Under the pieces are notes generated by a model that worked only from the letters and a program-made list of their open reading frames with translations, ran no database searches and was not told the origin of the DNA. A stretch of 54,188 bases of DNA. It comes from a virus. Where the stretch lies: IMG/VR virus record IMGVR_UViG_3300032770_000026, positions 1 through 54,188 of that record, one strand, 5' to 3'. Below, one piece after another: positions 41,340 through 49,128 of the stretch. Both the position numbers and the translations under genes were made by a program. The first letter of the stretch is position 1. Each line of letters starts with the position of its first letter.

Positions 41340-41369
41340 GCCGGTCGCTGTGAAGCAAACCGGCTTTTT
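41340..41369 (+). terminator. Rho-independent terminator of late operon
   Basis: GCCGGT, 13-base loop, ACCGGC, then TTTTT. It lies 40 bases after the last late gene. The intergenic 41301-41515 otherwise holds only the promoter for the next block. Confidence 0.82.
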
Positions 41370-41445
41370 CGTTAAAGGTGATTTAAATCATCTCTAAAGG
41401 GTGACGAAAATCATCGAAAAAAGGTAAAAATAATTGCCTAAATAT

Positions 41446-41476
41446 TTGCACAGGTAATTTAAAATACCTATCTTTA
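41446..41476 (+). promoter_or_regulatory. Bacteroidota-type promoter for accessory block
   Basis: TTG (41446-41448), 20 bases, TATCTTTA (41469-41476), one mismatch to TAnnTTTG. It lies 40 bases before the ATG at 41516 and just after the late terminator. Confidence 0.62.
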
Positions 41477-41515
41477 TATCATATATATAATAAAAACAAT
41501 TTAATACTTAAAGTC

Positions 41516-41869
41516 ATGAAAAAATACACAATTTACGAGGTCGAAACTGGTGCAATTCAAAGAGGTAGAATTTCTTTTACGTTTGACGGTTTCCAAATTT
41601 TTAACACATTAAAATTTTGTGAAGCAAAAAAACAAAATAAAGATAATAGGTTTATTGTACCTGTTGTTTTTAAACACAATGATTCTATTATTGAAGAAGC
41701 TCCTGAAAACGCAATTTGCATAAATGGGTATCTTGAAAACGGTAATTGGGTTTCTGAGATAGTTGTTTTAACTGATGAACAAAAAATTAAGTTAGAACAA
41801 CTTGCAACCGAATACTTTAAAAAGTCAATTTCTTTTACCGCAGCAGATTTAGTAAGACAAATTTTATGA
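41516..41869 (+). CDS. Hypothetical protein, 117 aa
   Basis: First gene after the terminator and promoter: MKKYTIYEVETGAIQRGRIS, mixed alpha/beta, ending ISFTAADLVRQIL. It overlaps the next gene by ATGA. The domain is unknown. As the promoter-proximal gene it may be highly expressed early. Confidence 0.7.
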   Translation: MKKYTIYEVETGAIQRGRISFTFDGFQIFNTLKFCEAKKQNKDNRFIVPVVFKHNDSIIEEAPENAICINGYLENGNWVSEIVVLTDEQKIKLEQLATEYFKKSISFTAADLVRQIL

Positions 41870-42198
41870 AAACAACAACAGTAATAAGCGCAACTTTCGG
41901 TAAGGGCACAGTAGTAAGTGAAGACTTAAAAGCAAAGACTATAACCGTAGATTTTAACGGCATTATCAAGACTTTAGTTACTCGCTTTGCAAACTTAACT
42001 AACGAAGATGGTTTGGCTTTTGAAGGTCAAAAAGTAAAGAAAGTTACTTCAAAAAAGACTGATTATTCAAAATTAACAGACGAAGAATTAACCAATCTTT
42101 ACAACGAAGAAAAAGCAAAATTTACAGGTGCTTTGATAAGCGCAAATAACGATGCAAAAGAAGATCATTTAAAAGGAATTGGACACATATCTAAATAA
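41866..42198 (+). CDS. SH3/Tudor-like small protein, 110 aa
   Basis: The N-terminal 45 residues (FGKGTVVSEDLKAKTITVDF, then GIIKTLVTRFANL) form the GxGxV...V.F...K.L pattern of small SH3/Tudor-like domains, as at the C-terminus of UvrD/PcrA, which contacts RNA polymerase. A Lys/Asp-rich C-terminal helix follows. It may bind host polymerase or nucleic acid; this is by pattern only. Confidence 0.6.
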   Translation: MKTTTVISATFGKGTVVSEDLKAKTITVDFNGIIKTLVTRFANLTNEDGLAFEGQKVKKVTSKKTDYSKLTDEELTNLYNEEKAKFTGALISANNDAKEDHLKGIGHISK

Positions 42199-42204
42199 AT
42201 AACT

Positions 42205-42372
42205 ATGAAAGCAATAATTTATTTAAACCAAGTAGCAATTAATGAATTTGATAATTTGGAAGATGCTTATTCTTTCACACTCGCCAACGAATGCACTTCA
42301 ATTGAAGTGATAGGACAAGGGATTTATACTATCGAAGAATTTCAAACTGCTTATTCAAATAATGAATTTTAA
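42205..42372 (+). CDS. Small acidic protein, 55 aa
   Basis: MKAIIYLNQVAINEFDNLED then a Thr/Glu-rich end. It overlaps or abuts the HTH gene that follows. No domain recognised. Confidence 0.6.
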   Translation: MKAIIYLNQVAINEFDNLEDAYSFTLANECTSIEVIGQGIYTIEEFQTAYSNNEF

Positions 42373-42373
42373 A

Positions 42374-42598
42374 ATGAGTAAATCACAAACAAGATCAATC
42401 ATAGCTTATTATCTAACTGCTATTGTAAAAGAAAAAAATCTATCTCTTTACCAGTTAGAAAAATTAACCGGATTACCGGGCCATCAGATCAAACCTGTTT
42501 TAGCCGGTGAAAAAAGCTATAATGTTGATACACTTGACAAAGTTTTAAACGCTCTTGAAATTGAAATCGGTCTTAACAACAAAGCCGGTCAAAAGTGA
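42374..42598 (+). CDS. Small XRE-type HTH protein
   Basis: 74 residues from ATG at 42374 (an in-frame ATG at 42362 overlaps the previous gene). KEKNLSLYQLEKLTGLPGHQ followed by IKPVLAGEKSYNVDTLDKVL is a Cro/CI-type helix-turn-helix. The terminator stem starts within its last codons. Probably controls this block. Confidence 0.72.
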   Translation: MSKSQTRSIIAYYLTAIVKEKNLSLYQLEKLTGLPGHQIKPVLAGEKSYNVDTLDKVLNALEIEIGLNNKAGQK

Positions 42599-42608
42599 AC
42601 CGGCTTTT
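42584..42608 (+). terminator. Rho-independent terminator
   Basis: GCCGGT, 9-base loop, ACCGGC, TTTT. The stem arms are identical to those of the terminator at 41340, so the two share origin or selection. It closes the 41516-42598 operon. The following 200 bases hold no gene and a -7-like TATATTTG at 42783-42790. Confidence 0.78.
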
Positions 42609-42782
42609 AGATTTTATCCATTCGTTTAATTTTAAGTTAGGCAGGTATTACCCATTAGCCGCATGTTTAATTCCTTTCTTTTTAGTTTATACTAAGTTTA
42701 ATTATCTGCTAAAAATAAAATAATAAAGTTCAAAGTTAATAAATATTTTTGGATTTATTTTAATAATTATTAAAATTTTGTT

Positions 42783-42790
42783 TATATTTG
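42783..42790 (+). promoter_or_regulatory. Candidate -7 element for next operon
   Basis: TATATTTG matches TAnnTTTG and lies 23 bases before the ATG at 42813. No TTG is found 19-21 bases upstream, so the promoter would be weak or regulated. Confidence 0.45.
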
Positions 42791-42812
42791 TGGGAACTAA
42801 AAATCATAAATT

Positions 42813-43193
42813 ATGAAACAAGAATTTGAAATGAGTGAAGAAGAAATGCAAGCAATACTTGACATTTCAAGAGATAACACGCCTGTTATATTTGTTGGTG
42901 TTTGGCTTGGTTTAGACAAGCAAGAAAGAGCTAATAAACTATGGCAAATAATGGCTGATAAATACGGCTTTGTGTGGGATTCCGTAGAACCCTCGGCTAA
43001 AGGAATGAGATATTTTTTGGCAACCCCTAAACCAATAGTTCCGCCTAAAACCCAAGAGGAAATTGAAATGGAAAAATACGATACAATTGGCAAAATTGTT
43101 AAACAATTGGAATACTGTGAATATAAAACAGAAGATGGGCTTCATTCATTAAAAGATAATATCGCTTTTAAGGCTTTAAAAAAGATGTCATGA
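42813..43193 (+). CDS. Hypothetical protein, 126 aa
   Basis: An acidic N-terminus (MKQEFEMSEEEMQAILDISR) and a middle NTPVIFVGVWLGLDKQERAN, followed by a Pro-rich turn and a charged helix. Overlaps the following HTH gene by ATGA. No domain recognised. Confidence 0.68.
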   Translation: MKQEFEMSEEEMQAILDISRDNTPVIFVGVWLGLDKQERANKLWQIMADKYGFVWDSVEPSAKGMRYFLATPKPIVPPKTQEEIEMEKYDTIGKIVKQLEYCEYKTEDGLHSLKDNIAFKALKKMS

Positions 43194-43369
43194 ACAATCT
43201 CAAGAAAATCTTCAAAAAAAAGGGCATAACTCAAAAATGGCTTTCTGAACAATTAAACGTAACCACTGTAACAATAAACAACTGGTGTCAGAATAAAATA
43301 CAGCCCAGCCTTGAAACCCTCGAAAAGATAGCCAAAATATTGAACATAAACAAAAAGGAACTAATATGA
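43190..43369 (+). CDS. XRE/Cro-type HTH protein, 59 aa
   Basis: FKKKGITQKWLSEQLNVTTV, then TINNWCQNKIQPSLETLEKI, is a complete minimal Cro-type helix-turn-helix. ATGA junctions at both ends place it inside an operon. It is one of four such regulators (also at 15930, 42374 and 45885). Confidence 0.78.
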   Translation: MNNLKKIFKKKGITQKWLSEQLNVTTVTINNWCQNKIQPSLETLEKIAKILNINKKELI

Positions 43370-43626
43370 ACGATGATATAATTTTAGAATCTGGTAAAAT
43401 ATATTATTTAGATTATGGATCAAATACTCAGATAATTGGTAGGTATGAAAGAAGCAATGTAACTAATCATTATTTTTATGATTTACTGCATTATTGGAAT
43501 GGATACGAAACCTTCAAACATAATAATGAATATTGTGTTAAATCTGGCATCGAGAACATAAGAAGAGCTACTAAAGCCGAAAAGCATTCTTTAATAAGAT
43601 TTGAAATTGAATTTGAATGTATTTAA
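43366..43626 (+). CDS. Hypothetical protein, 86 aa
   Basis: Starts MNDDIILESGKIYYLDYGSN, beta-rich and aromatic, with KAEKHSLIRFEIEFECI at the end. Resembles small phage proteins with an SH3-like barrel, but the assignment is uncertain. Confidence 0.62.
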   Translation: MNDDIILESGKIYYLDYGSNTQIIGRYERSNVTNHYFYDLLHYWNGYETFKHNNEYCVKSGIENIRRATKAEKHSLIRFEIEFECI

Positions 43627-43650
43627 TCGCTTCTAAATAAAATAAGTAAA

Positions 43651-43857
43651 ATGAAAAGGATAAATCATAAAGCGAGGTTATGTGCATTAAAATATCTTTG
43701 GTCATGGGCAAGGGAAGGCAGTTGCAAAGACAGTGATTTTATTATAGATAGAGAAGATTATACTGAAGTTTCCGATGATGATTTATCTTATGAAATGAAA
43801 CGAATTGAAAGACAACTTTATAAAGAAATAAATAAAACACATTTAATTGTAAGTTAA
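43651..43857 (+). CDS. Hypothetical protein, 68 aa
   Basis: A basic N-terminus (MKRINHKARLCALKYLWSWA) and an acidic middle (CKDSDFIIDREDYTEVSDDD). Soluble; no domain recognised. Preceded by an A-rich leader. Confidence 0.6.
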   Translation: MKRINHKARLCALKYLWSWAREGSCKDSDFIIDREDYTEVSDDDLSYEMKRIERQLYKEINKTHLIVS

Positions 43858-43875
43858 TCAATTTAAAATAAAGAT

Positions 43876-44148
43876 ATGGGTTACTACGGTCTAATAAAAG
43901 AAACAAGTCGTATCAAAAGAAATGATACAATTGAAGATTTGCACAGAGTAACGCAATGGAGATATTCTAAAGGATTAAGTTATATTTCTCCAAAAAGTCA
44001 ATCGGTAAGAAGTTTGGAAAATGCAGTCGCTTTATCTTTAAAAGACATTGATTTAAATAATTTGCCTGAATTAATTAGAGGTAAATCATTTTATATTAGT
44101 ATTTTACCTGAAATTTTGCTCCCTAACAAGCCAAAAAATAAATTATAA
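43876..44148 (+). CDS. Hypothetical protein, 90 aa
   Basis: MGYYGLIKETSRIKRNDTIE and YSKGLSYISPKSQSVRSLEN. Basic, no membrane segment. Four bases separate it from the next gene. Confidence 0.6.
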   Translation: MGYYGLIKETSRIKRNDTIEDLHRVTQWRYSKGLSYISPKSQSVRSLENAVALSLKDIDLNNLPELIRGKSFYISILPEILLPNKPKNKL

Positions 44149-44152
44149 AAAG

Positions 44153-44443
44153 ATGGAAGAAATAAAAAATGACAAAAGTGCAATAGATCATAATCTTATT
44201 GTAGCTGATAAAAAAATCAGGATAGCAAAAAGATGGGATATTAAAATAAGAATGATAGATAATGAATCTGTTGTTATGGAACCTTTCGACATTCCTTTCC
44301 AAAATGCTATTAATAATTTATTAAATGACAGGCAACGATTAGCTAAAAATTATTTTGATACATTGGACCAGGAAATTAAGAAGTCGATTTTAGAGACATT
44401 TGTTTATAATACTGAACAAATCAGACTTTTACTTGGTTTTTAA
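44153..44443 (+). CDS. Hypothetical protein, 96 aa
   Basis: A helical charged protein: MEEIKNDKSAIDHNLIVADK, then QNAINNLLNDRQRLAKNYFD. No domain recognised. Confidence 0.6.
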   Translation: MEEIKNDKSAIDHNLIVADKKIRIAKRWDIKIRMIDNESVVMEPFDIPFQNAINNLLNDRQRLAKNYFDTLDQEIKKSILETFVYNTEQIRLLLGF

Positions 44444-44478
44444 TCCCTCTCCCGACGAAAACAAAAATTTAGGAAAAT

Positions 44479-45195
44479 ATGGATGAAATTGAATATGAAA
44501 TTTGGAAAGAATTTGAAACTTTATCAAATTATGATGTTGATACTATTCATAATAATGTGGAAATTCATGAACATTTTGGATTGCCTTATCATGATAGATT
44601 GAATAAAGTAACTGAAAGTGGATATTCTTTACTTGATAAGGGATTTCTATCTGTTGATAGGAAAATTGATAATTTACTAAATCAATCGTCGATAAATTGG
44701 AATGAAATTAAAAAATTATACCCAGAAGCGCCTTATAAATCAATTGATCCGTGGCAAATTGATTGGATTGAAAAAAGAAAAATGCTACATAAAATATTTT
44801 TTGATGAAAAAAAGGCTATAGATTATTTTATATCAAGAAGATGGCCAAATGGTATAATATGTCCAAAATGTGGATGTCCAAACATACGAGATGTTTCAGA
44901 TCAATGGAATATGCATAATGAAAATTATAATATGTTTTATTGTCTTTTTTGCCATAAAACTTTTAGTCCAACAGTTGGGACAATATTGCAAAATACGAAA
45001 ATTACTTATATAAAATGGTTAAGTGCGGTATATTTATTAACTTCCGCTCATTCTAATACAATAAATGCTTCTGCTTTTGGCAGAGCGTTAAATATTACAC
45101 ATCATTCTTCATATTATATTTTTCAAAAAATTAAAAAAAATGTAGGGAATGAATTCTTATTTAGAATAAACAAAGGTTTATTTATTAATACTTAA
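44479..45195 (+). CDS. Orphan IS1595-like transposase N-terminal zinc domain
   Basis: 238 residues. Residues ~110-160 form a zinc ribbon (RRWPNGIICPKCGCPNIRDV ... YCLFCHKTFSPTVGTILQNT), followed by an HTH-like region (TINASAFGRALNITHHSSYY). This is the N-terminal DNA-binding part of IS1595/ISXO2-type transposases. The DDE catalytic domain is absent, no inverted repeats were seen, and ~100 unrelated residues precede it. It is probably a captured DNA-binding module used by the phage. Confidence 0.68.
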   Translation: MDEIEYEIWKEFETLSNYDVDTIHNNVEIHEHFGLPYHDRLNKVTESGYSLLDKGFLSVDRKIDNLLNQSSINWNEIKKLYPEAPYKSIDPWQIDWIEKRKMLHKIFFDEKKAIDYFISRRWPNGIICPKCGCPNIRDVSDQWNMHNENYNMFYCLFCHKTFSPTVGTILQNTKITYIKWLSAVYLLTSAHSNTINASAFGRALNITHHSSYYIFQKIKKNVGNEFLFRINKGLFINT

Positions 45196-45206
45196 AATTA
45201 ATTAAA

Positions 45207-45488
45207 ATGATAACAAAAGAACAATTAATAGAATTTGGGATGAAAGAATTATCTCAAGAAGAAGGTGGTTTTTATTTTCCTATGAAAAAAGTAATTTCAG
45301 TACCAAATGAAGAAAATGAGGATAATGATGAATTTGGGGATATTTCTATATGTGTATCAATGGCATATAATAGCTCCAAGATTGTATTGTCTTTACCTGA
45401 TGGTTCGGTTATAAATGTTTTTGTAGAAACTATTGAAGAATTGAAAGCATTTGAAAAATGTATTGCTGGGTGGGAGCCCAATTACTAA
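45207..45488 (+). CDS. Hypothetical protein, 93 aa
   Basis: Acidic: LIEFGMKELSQEEGGFYFPM and NDEFGDISICVSMAYNSSKI. Alpha/beta, soluble. The minus-strand frame over it is a shadow. Confidence 0.62.
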   Translation: MITKEQLIEFGMKELSQEEGGFYFPMKKVISVPNEENEDNDEFGDISICVSMAYNSSKIVLSLPDGSVINVFVETIEELKAFEKCIAGWEPNY

Positions 45489-45502
45489 TTTATAATACTA
45501 AA

Positions 45503-45703
45503 ATGGATGATCAAACTAGAGATTATTTAGTAGAAATGACAGTAAAAACACTTGGCATTTCAAGAAATCAAGCTAAATTAAGACTTGAGGCATTTTTAAA
45601 AAGTGGAGTTTTGGCAAAATGGAAGAATCCTGATCCAGATGAAACTATGTTTCATATAATAACAGACATAGCAATGCAAATACCACAATTAGGTGTTGAA
45701 TAA
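45503..45703 (+). CDS. Hypothetical protein, 66 aa
   Basis: The ATG at 45503 is preferred; the open frame reaches back to 45458 inside the previous gene. The product is helical (MTVKTLGISRNQAKLRLEAF) and could be a small HTH-like protein. Confidence 0.58.
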   Translation: MDDQTRDYLVEMTVKTLGISRNQAKLRLEAFLKSGVLAKWKNPDPDETMFHIITDIAMQIPQLGVE

Positions 45704-45839
45704 AAGTATAGTTAATTCTTTCACAATAGTTTCACGATTTAAAATCGGAAAACAATAAACCTCAATAGCAATAAGTCATTCATATAAAGAGGACTACAGC
45801 CTTCTAAGCGTGATGCTAAAAAAATAATTCAAAATAAAT

Positions 45840-45876
45840 TTGCTTTTTTGTAACAAATAATTTACATTTACGTAAA
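45840..45876 (+). promoter_or_regulatory. Promoter with overlapping palindrome O4 before HTH gene
   Basis: TTG (45840-45842), 20 bases, TACATTTA (45863-45870). The palindrome TTTACGTAAA (45867-45876) overlaps its end. The core TTACGTAA is shared with O1-O3. The ATG at 45885 follows after 8 bases, suggesting autoregulation of the HTH gene. The remainder of 45704-45862 holds nothing recognisable. Confidence 0.6.
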
Positions 45877-45884
45877 ATTAACCA

Positions 45885-46067
45885 ATGAATAGAATAGACG
45901 AAATATTGCAAAATAAAGGCATCATGAAAAGCTGGTTAGCTGACAAACTTAAAATTAGCCATACCTTAATGAGTTTTTACTGCAATAATACTCGTCAACC
46001 AAGTGAAGAAAGACTTAAAGAAATAGCATTAATACTTGGTGTGCCTTATAAAGATTTGTTAAACTAA
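45885..46067 (+). CDS. XRE-type HTH regulator, 60 aa
   Basis: KGIMKSWLADKLKISHTLMS, then FYCNNTRQPSEERLKEIALI, is a minimal Cro/CI-type HTH. It has its own promoter with palindrome TTTACGTAAA. It is the best candidate for the protein that binds the TTACGTAA operators at 13947, 32793 and 32870, by shared core only. Confidence 0.8.
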   Translation: MNRIDEILQNKGIMKSWLADKLKISHTLMSFYCNNTRQPSEERLKEIALILGVPYKDLLN

Positions 46068-46078
46068 ATCTAAAAGTC

Positions 46079-46333
46079 ATGAACACTGAACTTAAAATCC
46101 CGCTTGAAAATACCGCATTAAGGTATTACTGTCATAACTATGTTGATGCTGACTTATCCAAGCTACCAGATTGGCAGAAGGATTTAGCCAGAAAACGTGT
46201 TAGGGAGCTTGCTAAGGCTGATTTATCCTTAGAGGACAACATCGAGTTTATAAACTTTTGCATTGCTTACCACGAATCAAAATGTCAGCATCTTGCTGCA
46301 TATACTGAACAATTGCTTAATCAATTAAAATAG
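46079..46333 (+). CDS. Hypothetical protein, 84 aa
   Basis: MNTELKIPLENTALRYYCHN, then LPDWQKDLARKRVRELAKAD. Helical and charged, soluble. In operon after the HTH gene. Confidence 0.62.
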   Translation: MNTELKIPLENTALRYYCHNYVDADLSKLPDWQKDLARKRVRELAKADLSLEDNIEFINFCIAYHESKCQHLAAYTEQLLNQLK

Positions 46334-46338
46334 ATGCT

Positions 46339-46596
46339 ATGAAGCGTACTAAACTCAGAAGTCTTTGCGGGAAGGTAGATAAAAATCGTGAAAAATATTT
46401 ATCCTCAATAGATTCGTTAGTTTCCGAACTTGAAAAAATAAGCGGTTTAGAGTTAAGTAGCAATGATTTTCCCGGAGATGGATTAGGGATAGGATTAAAA
46501 GGCGCCGACAGATATATATCTATAAGTGAAGCATTAGAAAGAATAGAATCAACAGGAACATTAACCGAAAGTGATTTTGACGAAACTTATTTATAA
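46339..46596 (+). CDS. Hypothetical protein, 85 aa
   Basis: MKRTKLRSLCGKVDKNREKY, a Ser/Glu-rich middle and an acidic end. Five bases after the previous stop. No domain recognised. Confidence 0.6.
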   Translation: MKRTKLRSLCGKVDKNREKYLSSIDSLVSELEKISGLELSSNDFPGDGLGIGLKGADRYISISEALERIESTGTLTESDFDETYL

Positions 46597-46613
46597 TCAA
46601 TTAAAATAAAGAA

Positions 46614-47276
46614 ATGAATCAATTTAAATTACTGGATTTATATTGCTGCGCCGGTGGAGCCGCTAAAGGATATTCACTTGCAGGATTCCAGGTTGTCGGT
46701 ATAGATAAAAAATATCAAAAACATTACCCTTTCGAATTTATACAAGCCGACGCCCTGGAATATCTTGAAAATAATTGGCAAAATTATGATGCCTTTCACG
46801 CTTCACCTCCTTGTCAGAAATACAGTAATGGAGCAAAACAAATGAAAACAACCAATAATCATCCTGATTTAATAAAACCAACACATGATATACTTTTAAA
46901 AACCGGCAAGCCTTATGTTATTGAAAATATAATGCCTGCCAAAACAGAACTTATTAATCCTTTTATGTTATGCGGAACTATGTTTGGATTAGGGGTTTTT
47001 AGGCATAGATTATTCGAGACGAACTTTCAGGTTTTATTGCCAGATCATTCCAGGCATAATGGTAAAATAGGAGATGGTAAATACAATACAGTAACAGGGC
47101 ATGCTGGTGGAAGTTCAAAAAGAGACGGCTTTAAAAATGGCGGAACTGATGCCTGGAAAATATCAATGGGTATTGATTGGATGACAGGCGAAGAATTAAA
47201 AGAAGCAATTCCACCCGCTTATACAGAATTTATAGGTAAACAATTAATCGATTTTTTAAAATCTAAACAGTCATGA
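46614..47276 (+). CDS. C5-cytosine DNA methyltransferase
   Basis: A 220-residue compact phage-type C5 methyltransferase. The AdoMet motif I is LLDLYCCAGGAAKGYSLAGF; the catalytic PCQ loop is ASPPCQKYS; the ENV-type motif is YVIENI; a conserved Arg pair is RHRLFET; the C-terminal helix is EAIPPAYTEFIGKQLIDF. It lacks a large target-recognition domain. It is the second DNA methyltransferase of the genome and has no cognate nuclease nearby. It could modify phage DNA against restriction. Confidence 0.9.
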   Translation: MNQFKLLDLYCCAGGAAKGYSLAGFQVVGIDKKYQKHYPFEFIQADALEYLENNWQNYDAFHASPPCQKYSNGAKQMKTTNNHPDLIKPTHDILLKTGKPYVIENIMPAKTELINPFMLCGTMFGLGVFRHRLFETNFQVLLPDHSRHNGKIGDGKYNTVTGHAGGSSKRDGFKNGGTDAWKISMGIDWMTGEELKEAIPPAYTEFIGKQLIDFLKSKQS

Positions 47277-47737
47277 AAACACTAACAAAAGATTCAAAGT
47301 TTATGTCCCTTGAAAAGTACAGAGCAATATCAAAGTCATTAACCAAGGCTTCTGAGTGCTTTTTAAAGGCAAGAAAAATGTTCGCTTTAATAATTCTATT
47401 GTTCATTGTAGTTTCTCTAAATGCCCAATCCTTTGAGAAAATAAACGGATTAGGGAAAAGCTACCTGTTTGTTGTAAAAACTTTAGTTACATCCCAAGGG
47501 CAAGACCAACTGCAAGAAGTTAAGTTTAATAATACTCTGCCAATGGCTAACTATTTCTCTCCTGAATTTGGATTAGTCGGTTATGTCTTTAATAAAAATA
47601 AGGACAAATGCATTAAAATGGTTCTCCCTTTAGAATCGGTACATATGTTTGACTTCTCAGGGTTTAAATCTTATGAAGGCAAACTCTTATACAACGGGAC
47701 TTTTACAAGGGTTATAATTGTTGAAAATTTAAAATAG
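47273..47737 (+). CDS. Exported hypothetical protein
   Basis: 154 residues from the ATG overlapping the methyltransferase stop. A strong signal-peptide-like segment (MFALIILLFIVVSLNAQ) starts at codon 36. Translation from the ATG at 47378 would give a normal secreted protein of 119 residues. The mature part is beta-rich (ANYFSPEFGLVGYVFNKNKD). No domain recognised. It is the fifth Sec-type gene in the window. Confidence 0.6.
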   Translation: MKTLTKDSKFMSLEKYRAISKSLTKASECFLKARKMFALIILLFIVVSLNAQSFEKINGLGKSYLFVVKTLVTSQGQDQLQEVKFNNTLPMANYFSPEFGLVGYVFNKNKDKCIKMVLPLESVHMFDFSGFKSYEGKLLYNGTFTRVIIVENLK

Positions 47738-47744
47738 AAATAAG

Positions 47745-48023
47745 ATGGAAGGGAAATATACAAGAGGTAATTGGAGTATCAGGCAATATGGAATGTCATT
47801 ATTAATCGAAACAGACGAGACGTTAATTGCCAGTCTTGAAAGGTGGACTAATGGTAAGGATCAAGAGGCTAACGCCAAACTTATCGCAGCCGCTCCTGAA
47901 CTTTTAGAAGCTTGTTATGCATTTGTAAATGCGCGCGTCTCTAAAACAATGGGATATTATAGCGAAGAGCAAATTGATGCTATTGATAAAATGAAATTAG
48001 CAATTAAAAAAGCCACCGAATAA
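47745..48023 (+). CDS. Phage accessory protein, 92 aa
   Basis: Carries QEANAKLIAAAPELLEACYA, a short helical motif repeated in many phage early proteins of unknown function (ANAxLIAAAPELLEA). The N-terminus is basic and Trp-containing. No enzymatic residues recognised. Confidence 0.72.
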   Translation: MEGKYTRGNWSIRQYGMSLLIETDETLIASLERWTNGKDQEANAKLIAAAPELLEACYAFVNARVSKTMGYYSEEQIDAIDKMKLAIKKATE

Positions 48024-48044
48024 TTAATTTAATACATAAGTAAG

Positions 48045-48293
48045 ATGGAAAAATTAGGACAAGAACCTGCATTTCATTCTGAATTTGATGGAACTGAAAA
48101 GGATTTTACCGGGATGCCATGTTTAGTGCATCGTAAATATTACGGCATTTCGAAACGCTTCTATGCTGCCTGTTCTGCAATGCAAGGATTATTATCTCAT
48201 ATCGAAGGGTATGAAAAGGCAAATGGTATAGAACTTTTAATTGCAGATGCCTATGAATTTGCCGATGAACTTTTAAAACAAGAAAATGCCTAA
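48045..48293 (+). CDS. Hypothetical protein, 82 aa
   Basis: FHSEFDGTEKDFTGMPCLVH and a helical C-terminus (LLIADAYEFADELLKQENA). It overlaps the zinc-ribbon gene by 8 bases. No domain recognised. Confidence 0.6.
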   Translation: MEKLGQEPAFHSEFDGTEKDFTGMPCLVHRKYYGISKRFYAACSAMQGLLSHIEGYEKANGIELLIADAYEFADELLKQENA

Positions 48294-48477
48294 ACATTAT
48301 TGTCCCATATGCTCTGCCCCATTACCCGTAATAGGCCAATGGGTAAAATGTGAACCTTGCGGATATGCAGAACCAATTAAACATTTTAAAGGCACAAAGG
48401 AACAATCAGTATCAAACTTCCAGCACAAAAGAGAAAGAGCGAATGTGTGGGGAGGGAGAAAAAGAATTGCAGATTAA
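48286..48477 (+). CDS. Zinc-ribbon protein, 63 aa
   Basis: CPICSAPLPVIGQWVKCEPC gives two CxxC knuckles 15 residues apart; the rest is basic (KHFKGTKEQSVSN; KRERANVWGGRKR). Likely a small nucleic-acid-binding protein. Confidence 0.7.
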   Translation: MPKHYCPICSAPLPVIGQWVKCEPCGYAEPIKHFKGTKEQSVSNFQHKRERANVWGGRKRIAD

Positions 48478-48501
48478 TTTAAAACTTAAAAACATAAAAT
48501 T

Positions 48502-48690
48502 ATGAACAAAGGGTTATTAACAGCAGCTTTAGGATTAGCAGCATTATCAATGCCAATGCCACAAGTTCACGCAAGTGGATATTTTAACAATACCCCATAT
48601 TTCCCTGGTACTCATGAAAACCGCAAACGCAAACATAATAAACTACATAAAAGTAGAATCTTGCGGAGAAAGCACAGGAAAGCAGCTTAG
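48502..48690 (+). CDS. Small exported basic peptide, 62 aa
   Basis: The N-terminus MNKGLLTAALGLAALSMPMP, followed by QVHAS, looks like a signal peptide. The mature end is extremely basic (RKRKHNKLHKS; LRRKHRKAA). An exported cationic peptide could act on the envelope or bind DNA if retained. A gene in another frame overlaps its 3' end and is judged a shadow. Confidence 0.6.
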   Translation: MNKGLLTAALGLAALSMPMPQVHASGYFNNTPYFPGTHENRKRKHNKLHKSRILRRKHRKAA

Positions 48691-48710
48691 TACTAACCAA
48701 AACCAACATT

Positions 48711-48944
48711 TTGAAACTATTAAAATTATGTTTGATTTTTTCAATAATCGTTATATGTATTCTTCTGCATCAGTTATATGAGGAGAAACATAAATCAGTA
48801 AAAATAAAAACAATACCAATTGATCAATTGAAATTAGAACACGATAGGGGATTACGGGAAGGCTTTAAAATAGGACAAAAGTATTTCTGTAACCCGGAAC
48901 CAAACGACAAACAAATTGACAGTATTTTAATGATAAAAAAATAA
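48711..48944 (+). CDS. Single-span membrane protein, 77 aa
   Basis: The frame starts with TTG (48711): an N-terminal segment LKLCLIFSIIVICILLHQLY followed by a charged helical tail. No ATG is available, which makes the start uncertain. Function unknown. Confidence 0.5.
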   Translation: MKLLKLCLIFSIIVICILLHQLYEEKHKSVKIKTIPIDQLKLEHDRGLREGFKIGQKYFCNPEPNDKQIDSILMIKK

Positions 48945-48948
48945 GACT

Positions 48949-49128
48949 ATGTGGACAAATTTATTAATCTGGATTTTAATAATCATACTGATTATAGCTA
49001 TAATCCTAGGAATAGGCTGGTTTATTCACACAATCGAAAAGAACTATCCTGAACCGAAAACACCCGAACGTGAAACCCATTCTATTTATGAAGAAACTTT
49101 AAAAGATTTAAGCGATTGCGGAAAATGA
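48949..49128 (+). CDS. Single-span membrane protein, 59 aa
   Basis: MWTNLLIWILIIILIIAIIL is a membrane segment, followed by a polar tail (EKNYPEPKTPERETHSIYEE). It is shorter than the usual ORF cutoff. It shares ATGA with the next gene. Confidence 0.62.
   Translation: MWTNLLIWILIIILIIAIILGIGWFIHTIEKNYPEPKTPERETHSIYEETLKDLSDCGK

Noticed and set aside
44479-45195. Complete insertion sequence
   Set aside because: No catalytic domain, terminal inverted repeats or target duplication.
48575-48781. 68-codon plus-strand frame overlapping two small genes
   Set aside because: Overlaps the signal-peptide gene and the membrane gene in a third frame; composition is not protein-like.
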